DNA of 64,000 nt, taken from assembly GCA_917880885.1 (NCBI GenBank), contig OU862920.1, forward strand, positions 2,976,001-3,040,000, read 5' to 3'. The stretch comes from Limnephilus marmoratus (taxonomy: Eukaryota > Arthropoda > Insecta > Trichoptera > Limnephilidae). Below, one piece after another: positions 11,811 through 23,489 of this stretch. Position 1 is the first letter of the stretch. Every line of letters begins with the position of its first letter. The notes beneath the pieces were generated by a model that saw only the letters and a list, made by a program, of their open reading frames with translations, ran no database searches and had not been told where the DNA came from. Made by a program: the position numbers and the translations under genes.

Positions 11811-12084
11811 TTGATTGAAAAGTGATGCCTAAGTCTTTAATTTGTGTTAATATCTCGAGAGTATTTTTATCCATTATATTTAATCGCTGGATTTTTTATT
11901 CGAGAAAATCTAACTACTTGGCATTTTGAAATATTTAAGTAAAGTCTATAAGTCAACAGGTTAAGGGAATAAGATGTAATTATTATTAAGGTAGCTATTC
12001 AGACCCTCTCCTTAACAATAATAGAGAGCCACTCGTTCCAAAATCTTGTTTAAATGTAACAATACCAGGCCCCACAGCACAGTC

Positions 12085-12293
12085 GGTCGATAAGGATAGA
12101 CAGGATAACTTTCGGTAACTTCTCATCATTCCCTAGCATGATTTCGGATCGCTAACGAATAAGTAACAGAACAATGACCGAGCGTTCTTAATACATTCGA
12201 TGTCAGCTGTTGTTTGTACGTTAGCGATTTGCAGTTGTCCTAGAGAATGATGAGAAGTTACCGAAAGTTATCCTATCAAGCCTTATCGATCGA
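12085..12293. mobile_element. Palindromic MITE
   Basis: The left arm GATAACTTTCGGTAACTTCT followed by CATCATTCCCTAG matches the complement of the right arm over about 70 bases, with GCGATTTGCAG-type sequence in the middle. It is non-coding and would fold into one long hairpin. Confidence 0.7.
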
Positions 12294-12771
12294 TCATGCT
12301 AGGACTCCAGGACTGAGCATTACAAATATTCGCTTATATATTATAGGAAAAGAAGGCTACACTATCATACCTCAGATAATCAATATTAATTTAACCCATG
12401 TCTACTTATATGTTTTGCATGCACTTGTATCTGTTACTTTTATAACCTTCAAGAGCTTGTGTCAATTTTATTCTTTCTGACATCATTGTACAATCAAATG
12501 CCACACTTAGGCCCAGTTAATTTGCAGAAATTCAAATGTAACATTGTCATCAAATGGCCATTCACTTCCATTTTGTTGTTTTGACATTTGAAAGGTCCCC
12601 GGAGAAAGGAAAATAATTGGGGATGCTGTCTATGCTAAACATTCGTAAAAAATACGACATAGAAATAAAACAGGAATAAATAAAATAATCAAAAACTTTT
12701 ATTATTTCAGAAGTAATAGTAACATTCTTTGGGTTTAAGAGATTGCGTAATAATGATATTTTTTTTATTTT

Positions 12772-12996
12772 TTATCCTACACAGTTGGGACACATGTTCA
12801 TGTTATGTGCCCTACATAATATGGTTCTTTTGCATTTCATGCCAAAGTTTTTTGTCATTTTTCTTGACTTGGATGGACAAAACACACATATTTTTCTTGA
12901 AATAGATTCAAGAAGAAAGAAACTTTTTATGAGCTCTTTTATTTCATACATATTAACTTCTCGAGTGCCGTTGCCGCGCCGGCGCGCGAGTATCAA
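12772..12996 (-). pseudogene. piggyBac-like transposase C-terminus remnant
   Basis: The last about 40 codons carry a cysteine-rich pattern, CVFC ... KC ... LC-x2-H ... MCPNC. This resembles the C-terminal Cys-rich (CRD/PHD-like) domain of piggyBac transposases, and the frame stops just after it. An RRRGNGTREV basic stretch precedes it. No catalytic core is visible upstream on the minus strand and I could not identify the TIRs. The homology is inferred from the pattern only. Confidence 0.5.
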
Positions 12997-13390
12997 ATTT
13001 CAAAAAAGAATATTAATTCAAATAATTTGGATGCGATTTTAAATTTTATTCCATTAATATATAACATAAAATAAAGCTTAAAATAGCTTCCTCCATTCTT
13101 GTTCTTAAGGTAATTTAAAAAAGGTAAGGTAAAAAACCCTGGCCCTTGACAGGTTAAACCTAGAATACTAAACTATTGTAAACACTAAACTTTCGTAAAT
13201 TTTACGACACTCTTGCTATAAGCCAACACACGAATAACACCCGACCACAATGACAGCACGTGGCACACTGATAGAACTAATTAGGAAGGAACAAGGAACT
13301 ATGAAGTGGGGGGCGCGGGAACGAAGCAAACATTGTTTTACCAGAAATCGTCATTTTGCAGTCGTAATTTTTACAATAGTTTAATTTTCT

Positions 13391-15335
13391 AGGGTTAAGG
13401 AAAGGAAGGAGAGGTGGAACGAAGAGGTAAAGGAAGCTCTCAAAAACAAGAAAAATCTCTTTAAGGTCTGGCAACGCTCTGAGACAGACAATGATCGAGA
13501 TAAATATATGAAAGCTAAAAAAAACTGCTAAAACATGTGTAGCGCAGTCAAGAGCCAAATCACGACAGGAATTCTACAACAACCTTGAGAATGCCGAAAC
13601 TGATGCTGAAATATTCAGAATAGCCAAAACTAGAAACAAATCAACCCTAGACATCAAAACCAATAAGTAAATCAAAAGTAAAAGTCAGACGCTGCTTACT
13701 TCAAACGAAGATATCAATCATAGGTGGTTCGAATACTATAAAGAACTTCTAAATGAAGAATATCCAAGTAACAGCTTCAAACCCTTACCTCCAGTCGAGG
13801 GCCCGATCCAGGAGATTAGCAGAGATGAAGTCAAGCAAGCCATCAAAAGGATGAAGAATTGTAAAGCTGTAGGACCCGATGAGATACCGGCTGATCTATG
13901 GAAGTCATTAGGAATGGTAGCGATAGAATGGCTCACAAACCTATTTAATAAAATAGGCAGAAGTAAAATTCCTGAGGCGTGGCGGCAAAGCTTCCTTGTA
14001 CCATTCTATAAAAATAAAGGTGACGTTACACAGTGTGGTAATTACAGGGGCATAAAGTTAACCTCACACACTCTTAAAATCTGGGAACGCATACTGAATA
14101 AACGAATATATGATCTTGCCAAAATCACACCAAATCAATTCGGTTTCACCCCATCAAAATCTACGACAGACGCATTACAGACGGTGAGAATAGTAATGGA
14201 AAAATACCGTCTCAATAGGGAAAACTTACACATCATCTTTATCGACTTAGAAAAAGCTTTCGACCGAGTGCCAAGAAGACTTGTGTGGTAAGCTATGAGA
14301 GCTCAGGAACTACCAGAACATTATGTGAACCTCATAGAAGACATGTATAACAATACCCGCACAGGGGACAGAAGCCCGGTCGGTCTGAGCCAAGAATTCG
14401 AGGTTGAGGTGGGAGTTCACCAAGGTTCGGCGCTGAGCCCATTACTGTTCAACTTAGTAATGGATTACATCACCAAAAATATTCAAAAGAAACTACCATG
14501 GAACCTTCTGTATGCAGACGATATCGTACTGATTGCCAAAACTGCGGAAGATCTGCAAAATACCTTGACAGAATGGATAACAGCACTTGAAACATCAGGA
14601 CTTCGTGTCAGCAGGTCAAAAACGGAGCACTTGGAATGTAATTTCAGCAGTACAGCGAGCAAAACCACCGTTTACTATCCAGACAGAATGCCGGTGCCAA
14701 AAGTAGAATCCTTCAAATACCTTGGCTCAGTAATAACAAAAGATGCAAATGTAGAGGCCGATGTATCTCACAGAGTAAATGTTGCGTGGCAGAAGTGGCG
14801 ATCACTCACTGGAGTACTGTGCGATTCAAGCATGCCCATTCGCACAAAAGGCAAAATATACAAAACTGCAGTGAGACCAGCAATGCTGTATGGGGCTGAG
14901 TGTTGGACAGTGAAGGAAAATCACGTCCAAAAACTGCACGTTGCAGAAATGAAAATGCTTAGATGGTCAGGTGGGGTTACGAAACTGGACAAAATACGAA
15001 ACGAACATATAAGAGGTAGTTTCAAGGTAGCCCCCCTTCCTGAAAAACTAACATAAAGTCGCTTACGGTGGTATGGTCATGTAATGAGAAGAGACAAAGA
15101 ACACGTGTGCCATAAAGCGCTAGCTATACCTGAAATAAAAAGAGGAAGAGGACGCCCCCCTCTGACATGGTGGACCAGCATGGCAAAAATAGCTCAAAAT
15201 TTCCCCAATCCAACAACCCAAGACCGGTCGTCTTGGCGCAGATTGATTAGGAGAGCCGACCAGAGGCGGCCGGTGACAAAATTTGCGGGCAGTGCATTTC
15301 ACAAAAAAAATGATAACATTAACATGGGAAAATAA
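13391..15335 (+). pseudogene. RTE-like non-LTR retrotransposon, 5'-truncated, with stops
   Basis: From 13391 the sequence reads a linker region ('ERWNEEVKEALKNKKNLFK'), then after a frameshift near 13530 the reverse transcriptase. Motifs in order are 'NCKAVGPDEIPADLWK', 'FIDLEKAFDRVPR', 'VHQGSALSPLLFNLVMDY', the catalytic 'LLYADDIVLIAK', 'FKYLGSVITKDANVEADVSH' and the C-terminal 'RLRWYGHVMRRD'. In-frame stops are at about 13668, 14289-14291 and 15054-15056. The apurinic endonuclease domain is missing, as expected from 5' truncation. It lies in galactokinase intron 1, antisense to that gene. RTE clade is my best assignment. Confidence 0.85.
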
Positions 15336-15372
15336 AGTGATTCAAAGGGAGTGACATACCCAGTACAAACGT

Positions 15373-17469
15373 TCACTTGTAGAGAAAATCCATTCGTCGC
15401 TCTTTCATTTGTGAAAACACTTCAATGACACGATTATTAAAGTCTGGTATCGAAGATATCAAACTTTTTTCGACGCTCATCATTGATAAAGCATTAAGCC
15501 GATCTTGGGCCATAGTGTTCCTCAGAAATGTTTTTACACGTTTTAACGTAGAAAAACACCGTTCGCACTCAACAGTTGTCATTGGAATAGTACAAATTAT
15601 TTTTAAAAGTTTAACCATTTCACTAAAACACTCCACTAAGTTACATTTATAAAATAATTGTAAAATTGATATTGCTCCGTCAGCATTCGCAAAATCATGT
15701 CTGGAGTAAAGCACACGTAATTCATTTCGAAGTTTCACTTTATCCAAAAAATCGTACACACTCATAGTCACGGTAAACTCTTCCTCCGGAAAATTGTTTT
15801 TGTACACAGGAAACATTTCGGTGAAAAATAATTTTGCGGCTAGCAAATGCTGTGTGAATTTGAAACGATCAATAATTCCGGCTGTTATTAGATCACAAAC
15901 TTCAGCACACAATGCAGAAAAAGGCCTATCTAGTCGTTTCCTTTTTGCTGGTGGCTCAACTCTATTATCTAAGGAATTCCTAACGTTTTGAATGCACTTT
16001 TCAAAGTTTTCAATGAACGACTTTACTTGTATTGTATCAATTGACCGCCCCTGCAATTGCTTAAAAAGTACTTCACAGTGGGGTAGAACATCATTAAAAA
16101 AAGACAGCCAAAAATTGAACTCTTCATCGTTAAGATAATGTAATAGCATTTCAGCTTGATTTACAGTATTACTATCTGTTGCCAATGAATTCGTTATATT
16201 TTCCATGCATTGTATTAATGAAAGTCTGTGACCGAATATAGTAGAAACAGTTCGAATATTATAGCTCCATCGTGTTTGGGGGACAGATTCTATTTTTTTG
16301 GACACGATTTCATTCAAAATAGCCGTTCGTTTTGCTGAGCGCGAAAAAAAATTTGGAAAGCTGTGTAAATGAGCGAAAAAGTTCTTTACATGAATATTTT
16401 TCGAAACAGCTTTCTCAAGAATCAAGTTGAGTTGGTGTGCATAGCAATGCGTAAAATGTGCATATGGGTAGACCTCTCTTACTTTAGCCTGAACTCCATT
16501 TATATGTCCACTCATGACACTCGCCCCGTCATAGCTTTGTGCAATAAATTTATGTTTAATGTTTTCCTTATTAAAATGCTTTATTTCAGACAAAATGACT
16601 TGGCTCAATCCCGAAGCACTTTGGTCACTGGGCGATAGGTATTTCCAGAAACGTTCGTGTATCACTCCTTTAATTTCGTATCGTACAATTAAAACCATCT
16701 GGGTTGATATGGAAACGTCAGTGGTTTCATCAGCTTGGATCGAAAAAAAATCGGCTTCAGAAATTTCTTGCAAAATTTTCTCGTTACAAACGTGTAATAT
16801 TGCATCCAATAAATCATTTTGAATGGTCTTCGAAACTCCTTTAAAGACGGTTGCTTTTTCAAGATGATCCTTCATAGACGAATCAATTTCAGCTACAAAA
16901 TCTATTAGACCACGAAACACTCCCCTATTCGTGGAATCTTCAGCCTCATTGTGCCCTCTTAAAGCCAGTTCGAATGCACCACAAAATCTAATACAGTCTA
17001 TAATTCTGGACAAAATTAATCTGTTTTGGCGAACTTTTTCATTGAATTGTTTCACAGATTCGCGAAAACCAACATCAAGTTGTAATCGTATATCCATTCG
17101 ACCTAACAAACTAAATTGTAACACGTTATTTATGTGTACTTGGGACAATGAATGTTTATTTACTTTTTCAGTAAAATGAGCAATATCATTTATACCACTT
17201 TCAGTCCACGGTTTATCACCTCCGTAAATTGTACAGGGAAAACAATGAAATGTGTTTAGAAGTTCACATCCACAAAGCCAAGATGCTTTCAAATATAGTT
17301 CTTTTTTAAACACTCTATTCACAGTTTTTTCTTTAACTTTACAAACTTGTTTTATATTCATCCATGGTTTTGGAGGTCCATTATTTTTCAAAAACAATTT
17401 ATTCTCAAATGAACTTCGGTTATTTTTGATAAAATCGACGTTAATCGCAATCTTTTCAGTAGCACTCAT
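15373..17469 (-). CDS. hAT-family transposase, intact 698-codon frame (ZMYM1-like)
   Basis: This single uninterrupted frame has its ATG at 17469. The N-terminus has a TTF-type zinc finger region ('WLCGCELLNTFHCFPCTIYG' to 'HSLSQVHIN', residues about 63-112). Next comes the RNase-H-like core with first acidic block 'FFSIQADETTDVSISTQ' and second 'FIAQSYDGASVMSG', then 'THCYAHQLNLILEKAV' and 'PQTRWSYN'. The C-terminal dimerisation region 'MTTVECERCFSTLKRVKTFL' ends the protein. This is the architecture of hAT proteins related to ZMYM1 and ZBED/DUF4371 families. The lack of stops or frameshifts suggests recent arrival or selection. I searched both flanks for CAGTG-type ends with an 8-bp duplication and could not pair any with confidence. 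The LINE at 13391-15335 abuts it. Confidence 0.85.
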   Translation of the reverse strand: MSATEKIAINVDFIKNNRSSFENKLFLKNNGPPKPWMNIKQVCKVKEKTVNRVFKKELYLKASWLCGCELLNTFHCFPCTIYGGDKPWTESGINDIAHFTEKVNKHSLSQVHINNVLQFSLLGRMDIRLQLDVGFRESVKQFNEKVRQNRLILSRIIDCIRFCGAFELALRGHNEAEDSTNRGVFRGLIDFVAEIDSSMKDHLEKATVFKGVSKTIQNDLLDAILHVCNEKILQEISEADFFSIQADETTDVSISTQMVLIVRYEIKGVIHERFWKYLSPSDQSASGLSQVILSEIKHFNKENIKHKFIAQSYDGASVMSGHINGVQAKVREVYPYAHFTHCYAHQLNLILEKAVSKNIHVKNFFAHLHSFPNFFSRSAKRTAILNEIVSKKIESVPQTRWSYNIRTVSTIFGHRLSLIQCMENITNSLATDSNTVNQAEMLLHYLNDEEFNFWLSFFNDVLPHCEVLFKQLQGRSIDTIQVKSFIENFEKCIQNVRNSLDNRVEPPAKRKRLDRPFSALCAEVCDLITAGIIDRFKFTQHLLAAKLFFTEMFPVYKNNFPEEEFTVTMSVYDFLDKVKLRNELRVLYSRHDFANADGAISILQLFYKCNLVECFSEMVKLLKIICTIPMTTVECERCFSTLKRVKTFLRNTMAQDRLNALSMMSVEKSLISSIPDFNNRVIEVFSQMKERRMDFLYK

Positions 17470-18004
17470 TTTTAAATAAGTTTTTTTACAGAATAAAACT
17501 TGCTAAAACCGTTAAAATGCTGTCAATACCGAAACAGTACTGAAGTTGATGCACTGCCCCAACGACCGATAGCGTTAAAACATAACATTGTTAATTAGTT
17601 CTAAATTCGTTAAACAAAATTATTGCATTTCAAAGGTTCGGGACCACATTACGCAAGTTAAATGTTTTGTCCTTTGCTCTCCGCTAATGCACGCATGCAC
17701 CATATGTCTTCTCTGCTCTCACACGTCAATCTTCGTTATGGGTCTATACCTGCCTTGCTCATTTCACGCGTCCAACATCTGGAAACGATCCCAATCTTCG
17801 ACCAAGTATCTTCAATGATCCCAGTAGAAATATTACTTCATGTGACGTCACGTCGCGGCACAACAAAATGTGCACGAATTCCTTTCTCTCATGGGAGGGA
17901 GTCTAGTCAACTGTGTAGGATTTTAAAACGAGTTGGCGGGAATTCTTCATGAGAGGATGTACTATTTTACACTTCTGACGTGTATAGATTTTTGGAAGTG
18001 CAGT

Positions 18005-18447
18005 GCACCGATGCACTAAGGAAGAAGCCGCCTCTGGAGCCGACCCCACTTAAAGTGGGAAGTGGCAAAGAAAAAGAAGAAGGAAAGGAAGGAGAGGCAG
18101 TTCTGGAAAAGAAAAAGTGTGAGTGGGTGGAAATCTAGGGATCAGTGTGTCCAGGGGTGACGGATGATTGAATTCATCCCTCTCCCACATCGGCGCAGAG
18201 CGATGGGTTGAGAGAGACCAGCTGGAAGGTCGAAGAGTCTTCCCAAGCTGGCCTCTATCGATCCAGCCCTCCACACAACTGGTGGGCAAGCAGTTCTACC
18301 ACCAAGACCTGAACACACCCACCCGATGAACCTGGGCACCTCTGCTAAGTCACAAAATGGATTAAACCACTTGGGGTGACCTATGACAGAGGTGTTGGTT
18401 ATCCCGATTCCCGTAGCGGCAGTACCCATAACCACCTCCCAAATTGT
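18005..18447 (-). repeat. Family B repeat, copy 3
   Basis: On the minus strand it reads CACCTCTGTCATAGGTCACC, CCAAGTGGTTTAATCCATTT, a GAGGGCTGGATCGATAGAGG block and a pyrimidine-rich segment. The 3' end diverges near 18060. Confidence 0.7.
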
Positions 18448-18902
18448 TCACTGTTTATGGTATGTTTATACAGTTGATATTAAGTAAATAATAAACCAGG
18501 TACAATAAATATTTTTGGGTAATTTCGTTAACTACATCAATTTTTTGTAAATTATTTTCACAATCAGTTTTTTGTACAACAAAAGTAAAGTGTTTTACGT
18601 AACATGCTTACCACTTTTTTTAAGAAGATCTTGAAAATGCAAAGTGCTAGTTTTTTTTAAGGTTTTTTCCACATCATGTTCATTTGATATTTGGCACTTG
18701 AAGTTTGATTTTGCTCTTAACCCCTCAGGTCTCGACCATATTCAGTGCAAATAGATTGAAAAAAATTCTTCCTTGGTAAATATAATAATTTTGTGCAAAG
18801 GAAGTGTTTAATTTTGGGCATGGAAAAATTTATTTAAGCATAGTACAGTTCCACACAGAAATTGGTACTTGTATTTTTCTTTAATGATTTAGTGTATATG
18901 AA

Positions 18903-19078
18903 TGAAAACTGGGATGTTTTTCTTGCGTTGACGCGAGTAGGCGTTATAAAGGGGATCAAACCATGTTACATAAACCATGTTACACAAACCTAGCGTAGCC
19001 GCTAAACTATTTGAAAACTGGGATGTTTTTCTTGCATTGACGCGAGTAGGCGTTATAAAGGGGCACAAACCATGTTTA
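18903..19078 (+). repeat. Two-copy tandem duplication, period about 112 bp
   Basis: GAAAACTGGGATGTTTTTCT followed by TGCGTTGACGCGAGTAGGCG occurs at 18903 and again at about 19014, with near identity through GTTATAAAGGGG. The surrounding 18448-19617 holds no gene. TTAACCCCTCAGGTCTCG at 18719 resembles the start of a TTAA-flanked element, but no partner end was found. Confidence 0.65.
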
Positions 19079-19617
19079 GCGTAGTCTTAGGTTAGGTTAC
19101 TTTAATTTGGAAGGTGATAAACAGTTTAAAAAATCGTTGAAAAAAAGAAAAAAGTCCGCTAGAAAAATTTCATAATTACGCATCTATCACATGAAGTCGG
19201 CTACAATCGTATCAACCTTCGTTAATAGCAAGTCTGAGATACCAACATAATAGTAACAAAATGGCGTAGTATAAGTTCACAAAGTGTCATTTTATTCATT
19301 CTTTAAACGGCTGTATCTCCCTCAATTTTGCCAAGCGCGCTTTAATTTCTTTTTTATTCAACTTTTCCACACTTTTCTCATCTAGAAAGTGCATTTTTAT
19401 TAAAATCCCCCACATTGGCGGGATCTGCATTCCTCCCTTTTTTTTAACAGGATTTTAATTATTAACCGCTGTACGACTTCGATTGGAGAAAGATTAGTTA
19501 TAAATGCATATAAAATTATTAGTTTTATTTGGTATCCTTGAGGTGATTTTCCACAAAAACGGCACTCTACAAATTATACAATTATTATTATTGTTATATT
19601 ACTTAGATATGATTCAA

Positions 19618-19860
19618 ATTGGGAGGCGGGTGTGGGTACTGCTGTCCCGGGAACCATTTATTGGATAACCAACACCTCTGCCATAAGTCACCCAAGTGGT
19701 TCGCTACGTTTGGTGACTTAGCGGGGGCGCTCGGGTTCATGGGGTTTGTCCGGATCTAGGAGGCGGATTTGTCTGCCACCAACATTGTGGCAGCCGGGTC
19801 GGGAGAGATTGGTTGAGGGAGATCTTTTGACCTCTCTAGCATGACTCTCTCGGAACGGAT
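19618..19860 (+). repeat. Family B repeat, copy 4 (3' truncated)
   Basis: It starts TTGGGAGGCGGGTGTGGGTA and keeps the 5' block, the GTGGTTCGCTACGTTTGGTG segment and GAGAGATTGGTTGAGGGAG. It stops at CTCTCTCGGAACG. Confidence 0.8.
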
Positions 19861-20024
19861 TAAAAAATCAGAGTGCGCAGTTCACAAATGGTAGAAGTGA
19901 ATCCTTCAGAAAACTAAACTAGAGAGAATGAGACGAATGCATAGTATCAGGAGTAGGATAATTGTAGGGTTTCATTTTATAATATTGTTAGAGGACACCG
20001 ATTAGTCTATCTCATTCTTTCGCA

Positions 20025-20745
20025 GGCTAAATCCATTAATTTTATACAAAACCGGGACCAGCTCACACTAAAAAAAATAATTTTTTACGCCAGTAGATAG
20101 GTAATAATTAGATGTAATTAATTCCGTGAGCGGAAATTGAAAAAAATGTACACTATCGTTAATTTCTTAAATTTAAAAATACGAAAATGTCATTTTTCAA
20201 AGTGCAAAAGCGGTAATATGCACTTTTTCACGAAAAAACACTTTGCAGAAGTTGAATAATTGTTAGAATTACGTATTTCGGAAACTTTTTGCATTGGGGG
20301 AGGCGGAAAATGATGCATTTTAAATTTCAATTGCGTAAAATCAAAATTCACTTCGCGTCTTCGAAACTGACATGGCGATCTGTCACACAAGCCCGCTAGA
20401 CAAACCCTGCGTAGCCAGACAAACTATTTAAAAACGTAGGCTGTTTTTTAAAGTAAAGATAATATTCACAAGCCCGCTATACAAACCCTGCGTAGCCAGA
20501 CAAGCCATTTAAAAACATAGGCTGTTTTTTAAAGTAAAGATAACAACATGGAGGTCATTGAAAAATGACATTTTCGTATTTTTAAATTTAAGAAATTGAC
20601 GATAATATACATTATTTTCAATTTCCGCTCACGGAATTAATTACATCTAATTATTACCTATCTACTGGGGTATATATTTATTTATTTTTGTCCAAAATGA
20701 GCTGGTCCCGGCTTTGTATAAATTTACCCTAAATCCTATACTTAG
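20025..20745. repeat. Long inverted repeat with tandem-duplicated centre
   Basis: The left arm (about 20025-20200, including CCGTGAGCGGAAATTGAAAA and TACGAAAATGTCATTTTTCA) is repeated in inverted orientation at about 20555-20740. The centre holds two copies of an about 80-bp unit (starting CAAGCCCGCTAGACAAACCC at about 20388 and again near 20470). The outer left part (19885-20040) resembles 60215-60345. It is probably a foldback or TIR element; the ends are not defined. Confidence 0.6.
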
Positions 20746-20832
20746 ATGTATGTGTTTGACGGATGGATGCAAGATCACAGAACTACTACTAATTAATTGA
20801 ATGTGAAACAAAACAAACGTAAATATTCATAC

Positions 20833-20951
20833 CTGCCGGGAACCCTGACGTAAAACTCGGGATCTGCATTATACTTCTCTTTAAAACACTTGGTAACATC
20901 GATAACTTCTTTGGTTTTAACAACGTCTACAATTGGGATGCAGTCTTCCAT
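20833..20951 (-). CDS. GALK2: Galactokinase/N-acetylgalactosamine kinase, coding exon 1 with start codon
   Basis: The ATG is at 20951-20949. The 39 codons begin 'MEDCIPIVDVVKTKEVIDV' and end 'FYVRVPG' plus the two bases AG, at donor CAG|GTATGA. Joining to exon 2 gives '[15 protein letters not shown]', the complete galactokinase signature, so start and phase are well supported. The encoded enzyme phosphorylates C1 of galactose or, for the GALK2 type, GalNAc in the cytosol. Intron 1 is about 13.2 kb and full of transposons. The gene runs leftward, divergent from CSDE1. No clear core promoter was identified upstream (20952-21600). Confidence 0.9.
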
Positions 20952-21591
20952 CGTAAGTTTGACAGGCCTCTGCTAAGGAAGGAGCTCAACTAATGAAACG
21001 AACCGTAGAAATCAACTTATATTAATTTTCCGCGGTATTCAATTCACACTTCACACGAATCAGTTATCAGTGCAACTGCAATTGTTATTGTCTTTCTTAT
21101 CGGGGAGGTTATCAGTAGACGTGTTCACATAACAAAAAACAACTGTCAATCGTGAGCTTAAATAATCCCAAAACACAATAAAAAACACAATATCCTATGG
21201 AAACACTCGATTTTTGCTTTAACTGCCGATATAATGCGACAACCTTTAAACTTATCTTGTTTAAAATTTTACGAGCCGGCTGCCGCAAATGAATCGTGAC
21301 GGTTCTATATCCATAGATTTTGGATAATTCAGATAACTGTTGCCTGTCAAATGTTAAAGCTGTCACATTATTAATCTATGGAATACAATCTGCATAGAAA
21401 TGTGTGAATAATTTTAATTAGCGCAGTGAGTATGTTTTCAAGTCAACACTGTCGGTAGATCTGGAAAAAATACTTCACCGTATAATTACAGTTAAGGTTT
21501 CGTTATTTCAAAATTAAATTCAGGCATCACAATCACAGCGCTTTTTCTACGCTCGAAACAATTTATATAGTGCTCTTAAAGGGGGTATTAT

Positions 21592-22047
21592 ATCTAACTA
21601 ACTAACCATCACGCCGTTTCCCCGCAGGGGTAGGTAGAGAGGACGGACCGCCAAACAACTCGTCCTTGGCACACGCTCCTTGCCTCGTTCACATTCATAC
21701 ATCTTCCCATACTTGCTCTTCTATTATTCTGACTCTTGACATGGCCCGACCCAAATAGCTGATTCACTTGGTCGTGCATATCTTTCTCGGGCGTTCCCGA
21801 CTTCTTCTATCATTCACATTTGCGTCATATATTCTCCTTACACTCCTTTCCTCGTTCATTCGCTCAACATGCCCGAACCACCTGAGCGTCCCTTTCTTAA
21901 TCTTACACATTACGCTTACATCAGCCTTGTTTTCTTTGTTGATCTCTACGTTTCTCACACGATCATACATGGTTTTACCACACATACGCCTCAGGGATCA
22001 CATTTCTGCAGCATTCAGTTTACTTTCATTCTTTATCATTATGGCCT
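21592..22047 (-). pseudogene. 3' fragment of a second non-LTR retrotransposon
   Basis: On the minus strand the frame from 21985 gives a reverse transcriptase C-terminal tail: 'CGKTMYDRVRNVEINKEN', 'GTLRWFGHVERMNEERSVRR' and 'RERPRKICTTK'. It is followed by 3' sequence ending in a (TTAG)n-type tail at about 21592-21606. The element is heavily 5' truncated, and its upstream side is abutted by a SINE at 22048. LRWFGHVERMxEER is typical of RTE-like elements. Confidence 0.75.
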
Positions 22048-22480
22048 TCTGACGGCCTCCGTGGTCGAGGGATAATCCGACTAGACAAACCGAAGGTCGC
22101 GGATACAAATCCCGGCATGTGGAAGTAATTTTTATTGATTGAATTGCGTTTTTTTTATCCAATTATTTCTGGTTTTCGCCTTTCAAGGATGTTCTAGGCC
22201 ATCAGTTACAATTACAGAGAAAGTAAAATATTATCATTCAAAATAATATCAGGTACATTTTCGGCTCATTCCAAAATGGAAGATACTATCTCAGAAATAA
22301 AACGTTGCTTGAAATGGCTTTTAGCTGTGTTTGGTGACCATCTAAATAGCCTTGTTCTTCTTCACCTTCCTCTTTCCAATCTCCTTCACCTCCCCTTTAC
22401 CTTCAACCTCACAACATACCCAGATTGGGGGTGCATAGTCTCACAGGTTCTAGGCGGTTAGTAGCAATTGGGGTTCTTGT
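22048..22480 (+). repeat. tRNA-derived SINE (family A), copy 1
   Basis: The head GACGGCCTCCGTGGTCGAGG and a decayed B box (GGATACAAATCC) are followed by the body also seen at 58559-58970: GGAAGATACTATCTC, CGTTGCTTGAAATGGCTTTT, CCTTCAACCTCACAACATAC and TTCTTGTGTGGCATTCACTT. The copy at 58559 has better promoter boxes. Confidence 0.8.
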
Positions 22481-23177
22481 GTGGCATTCACTTTTTGTAA
22501 ATCGAATAGTTGATTTTAAATTTCAATATCTACTACGTTTCTGAAAAAATCATAACATGCGACACGATAAAGCTTTATAAAAACCAACGGAACTTATTAT
22601 CATATAAAATATATATATAGGTCCTACTACACTTATTGCGTCCGTGCATAAATCCGTCTTTGGGCGTCCATCACTTCTAGATCTTTTTTACAGATTTTTT
22701 TCGTGAATATTGCTTTATGTACTGCTCTCAATAATCGCTAATATCACATTTTTTGAATATTGTAAACAATGTAGGATTTGATATTTATTATACTTTCATA
22801 CACTTCTTGCGTCACGTACATACTCACGTCCGGGTGTATATTTTTTGTATATTGTAAGTTTCTTTTAATATAGGTTTCACTTCCTTTCCCTCTAATGTAA
22901 TTTTTACGTCTTCAGTATATTGCTAACCGTTTTAATGAAGTTTTCACGTCCGTACTGAATTAATTATTTTGGCGTCCGAATGCATATTCATTGTATGTAA
23001 CGAACAGATATTTATGTAGTTTCACATCCATCGGCTCTTTTTTAATATTACTACTTTTGAATATTGCTAACTTACTTAATCTTCTGATAGGTATAGATAT
23101 CAATCACGTCCATGCTGAATAATTTATTTTCCGATATATGTAGTGTGTATACCTTATAGGTATATAAATTTATTTTT

Positions 23178-23327
23178 AATGTGAATACCTCACAAAAGTT
23201 CCAGCTGCTCCCGTCTGGAGCCAGTGAGTCCATTGCATCCCCAATTGGGGTATGTTGTGAGGCTGAAGGTAGTGGGGAAGGGAAGGAATGGGGTAGAGGA
23301 AGGTAGGGAAAAACCTGGCTATTCAGA
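23178..23327 (-). repeat. SINE family A, 3' fragment
   Basis: This is the reverse complement of the 3' third of family A: CAGCCTCACAACATACCCCA, GCTCCAGACGGGAGCAGCTG and a CTGAATAGCCAGG segment match 58811-58950. Confidence 0.75.
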
Positions 23328-23489
23328 TCTTAATTATTATTGAAGAAGAATAATAAGGATAATAAAAAGGAATAAACTTCAAAAGCTTTAATAATTGCGA
23401 ATTATTCTAACCAATAATCATTATCTTCCTATTTATATAAAGAGGAGTGTATGTGTTGGGCAGTGGTACCCATACCCACCTCCCATTTT

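Noticed and set aside
12743..13042. 99-codon plus-strand frame
   Set aside because: Shadow of the minus-strand Cys-rich piggyBac-like remnant; hydrophobic composition comes from AT-rich antisense.
15288..17559. CAGTGCAT pair as ends of the intact hAT
   Set aside because: Only 8 bp match and the flanking octamers (TTTGCGGG and CCCCAACG) differ, so these are not supported as its termini.
21112..21366. 84-codon minus-strand frame just upstream of galactokinase exon 1
   Set aside because: It needs a GTG start and has no family features; this is likely promoter or UTR sequence.
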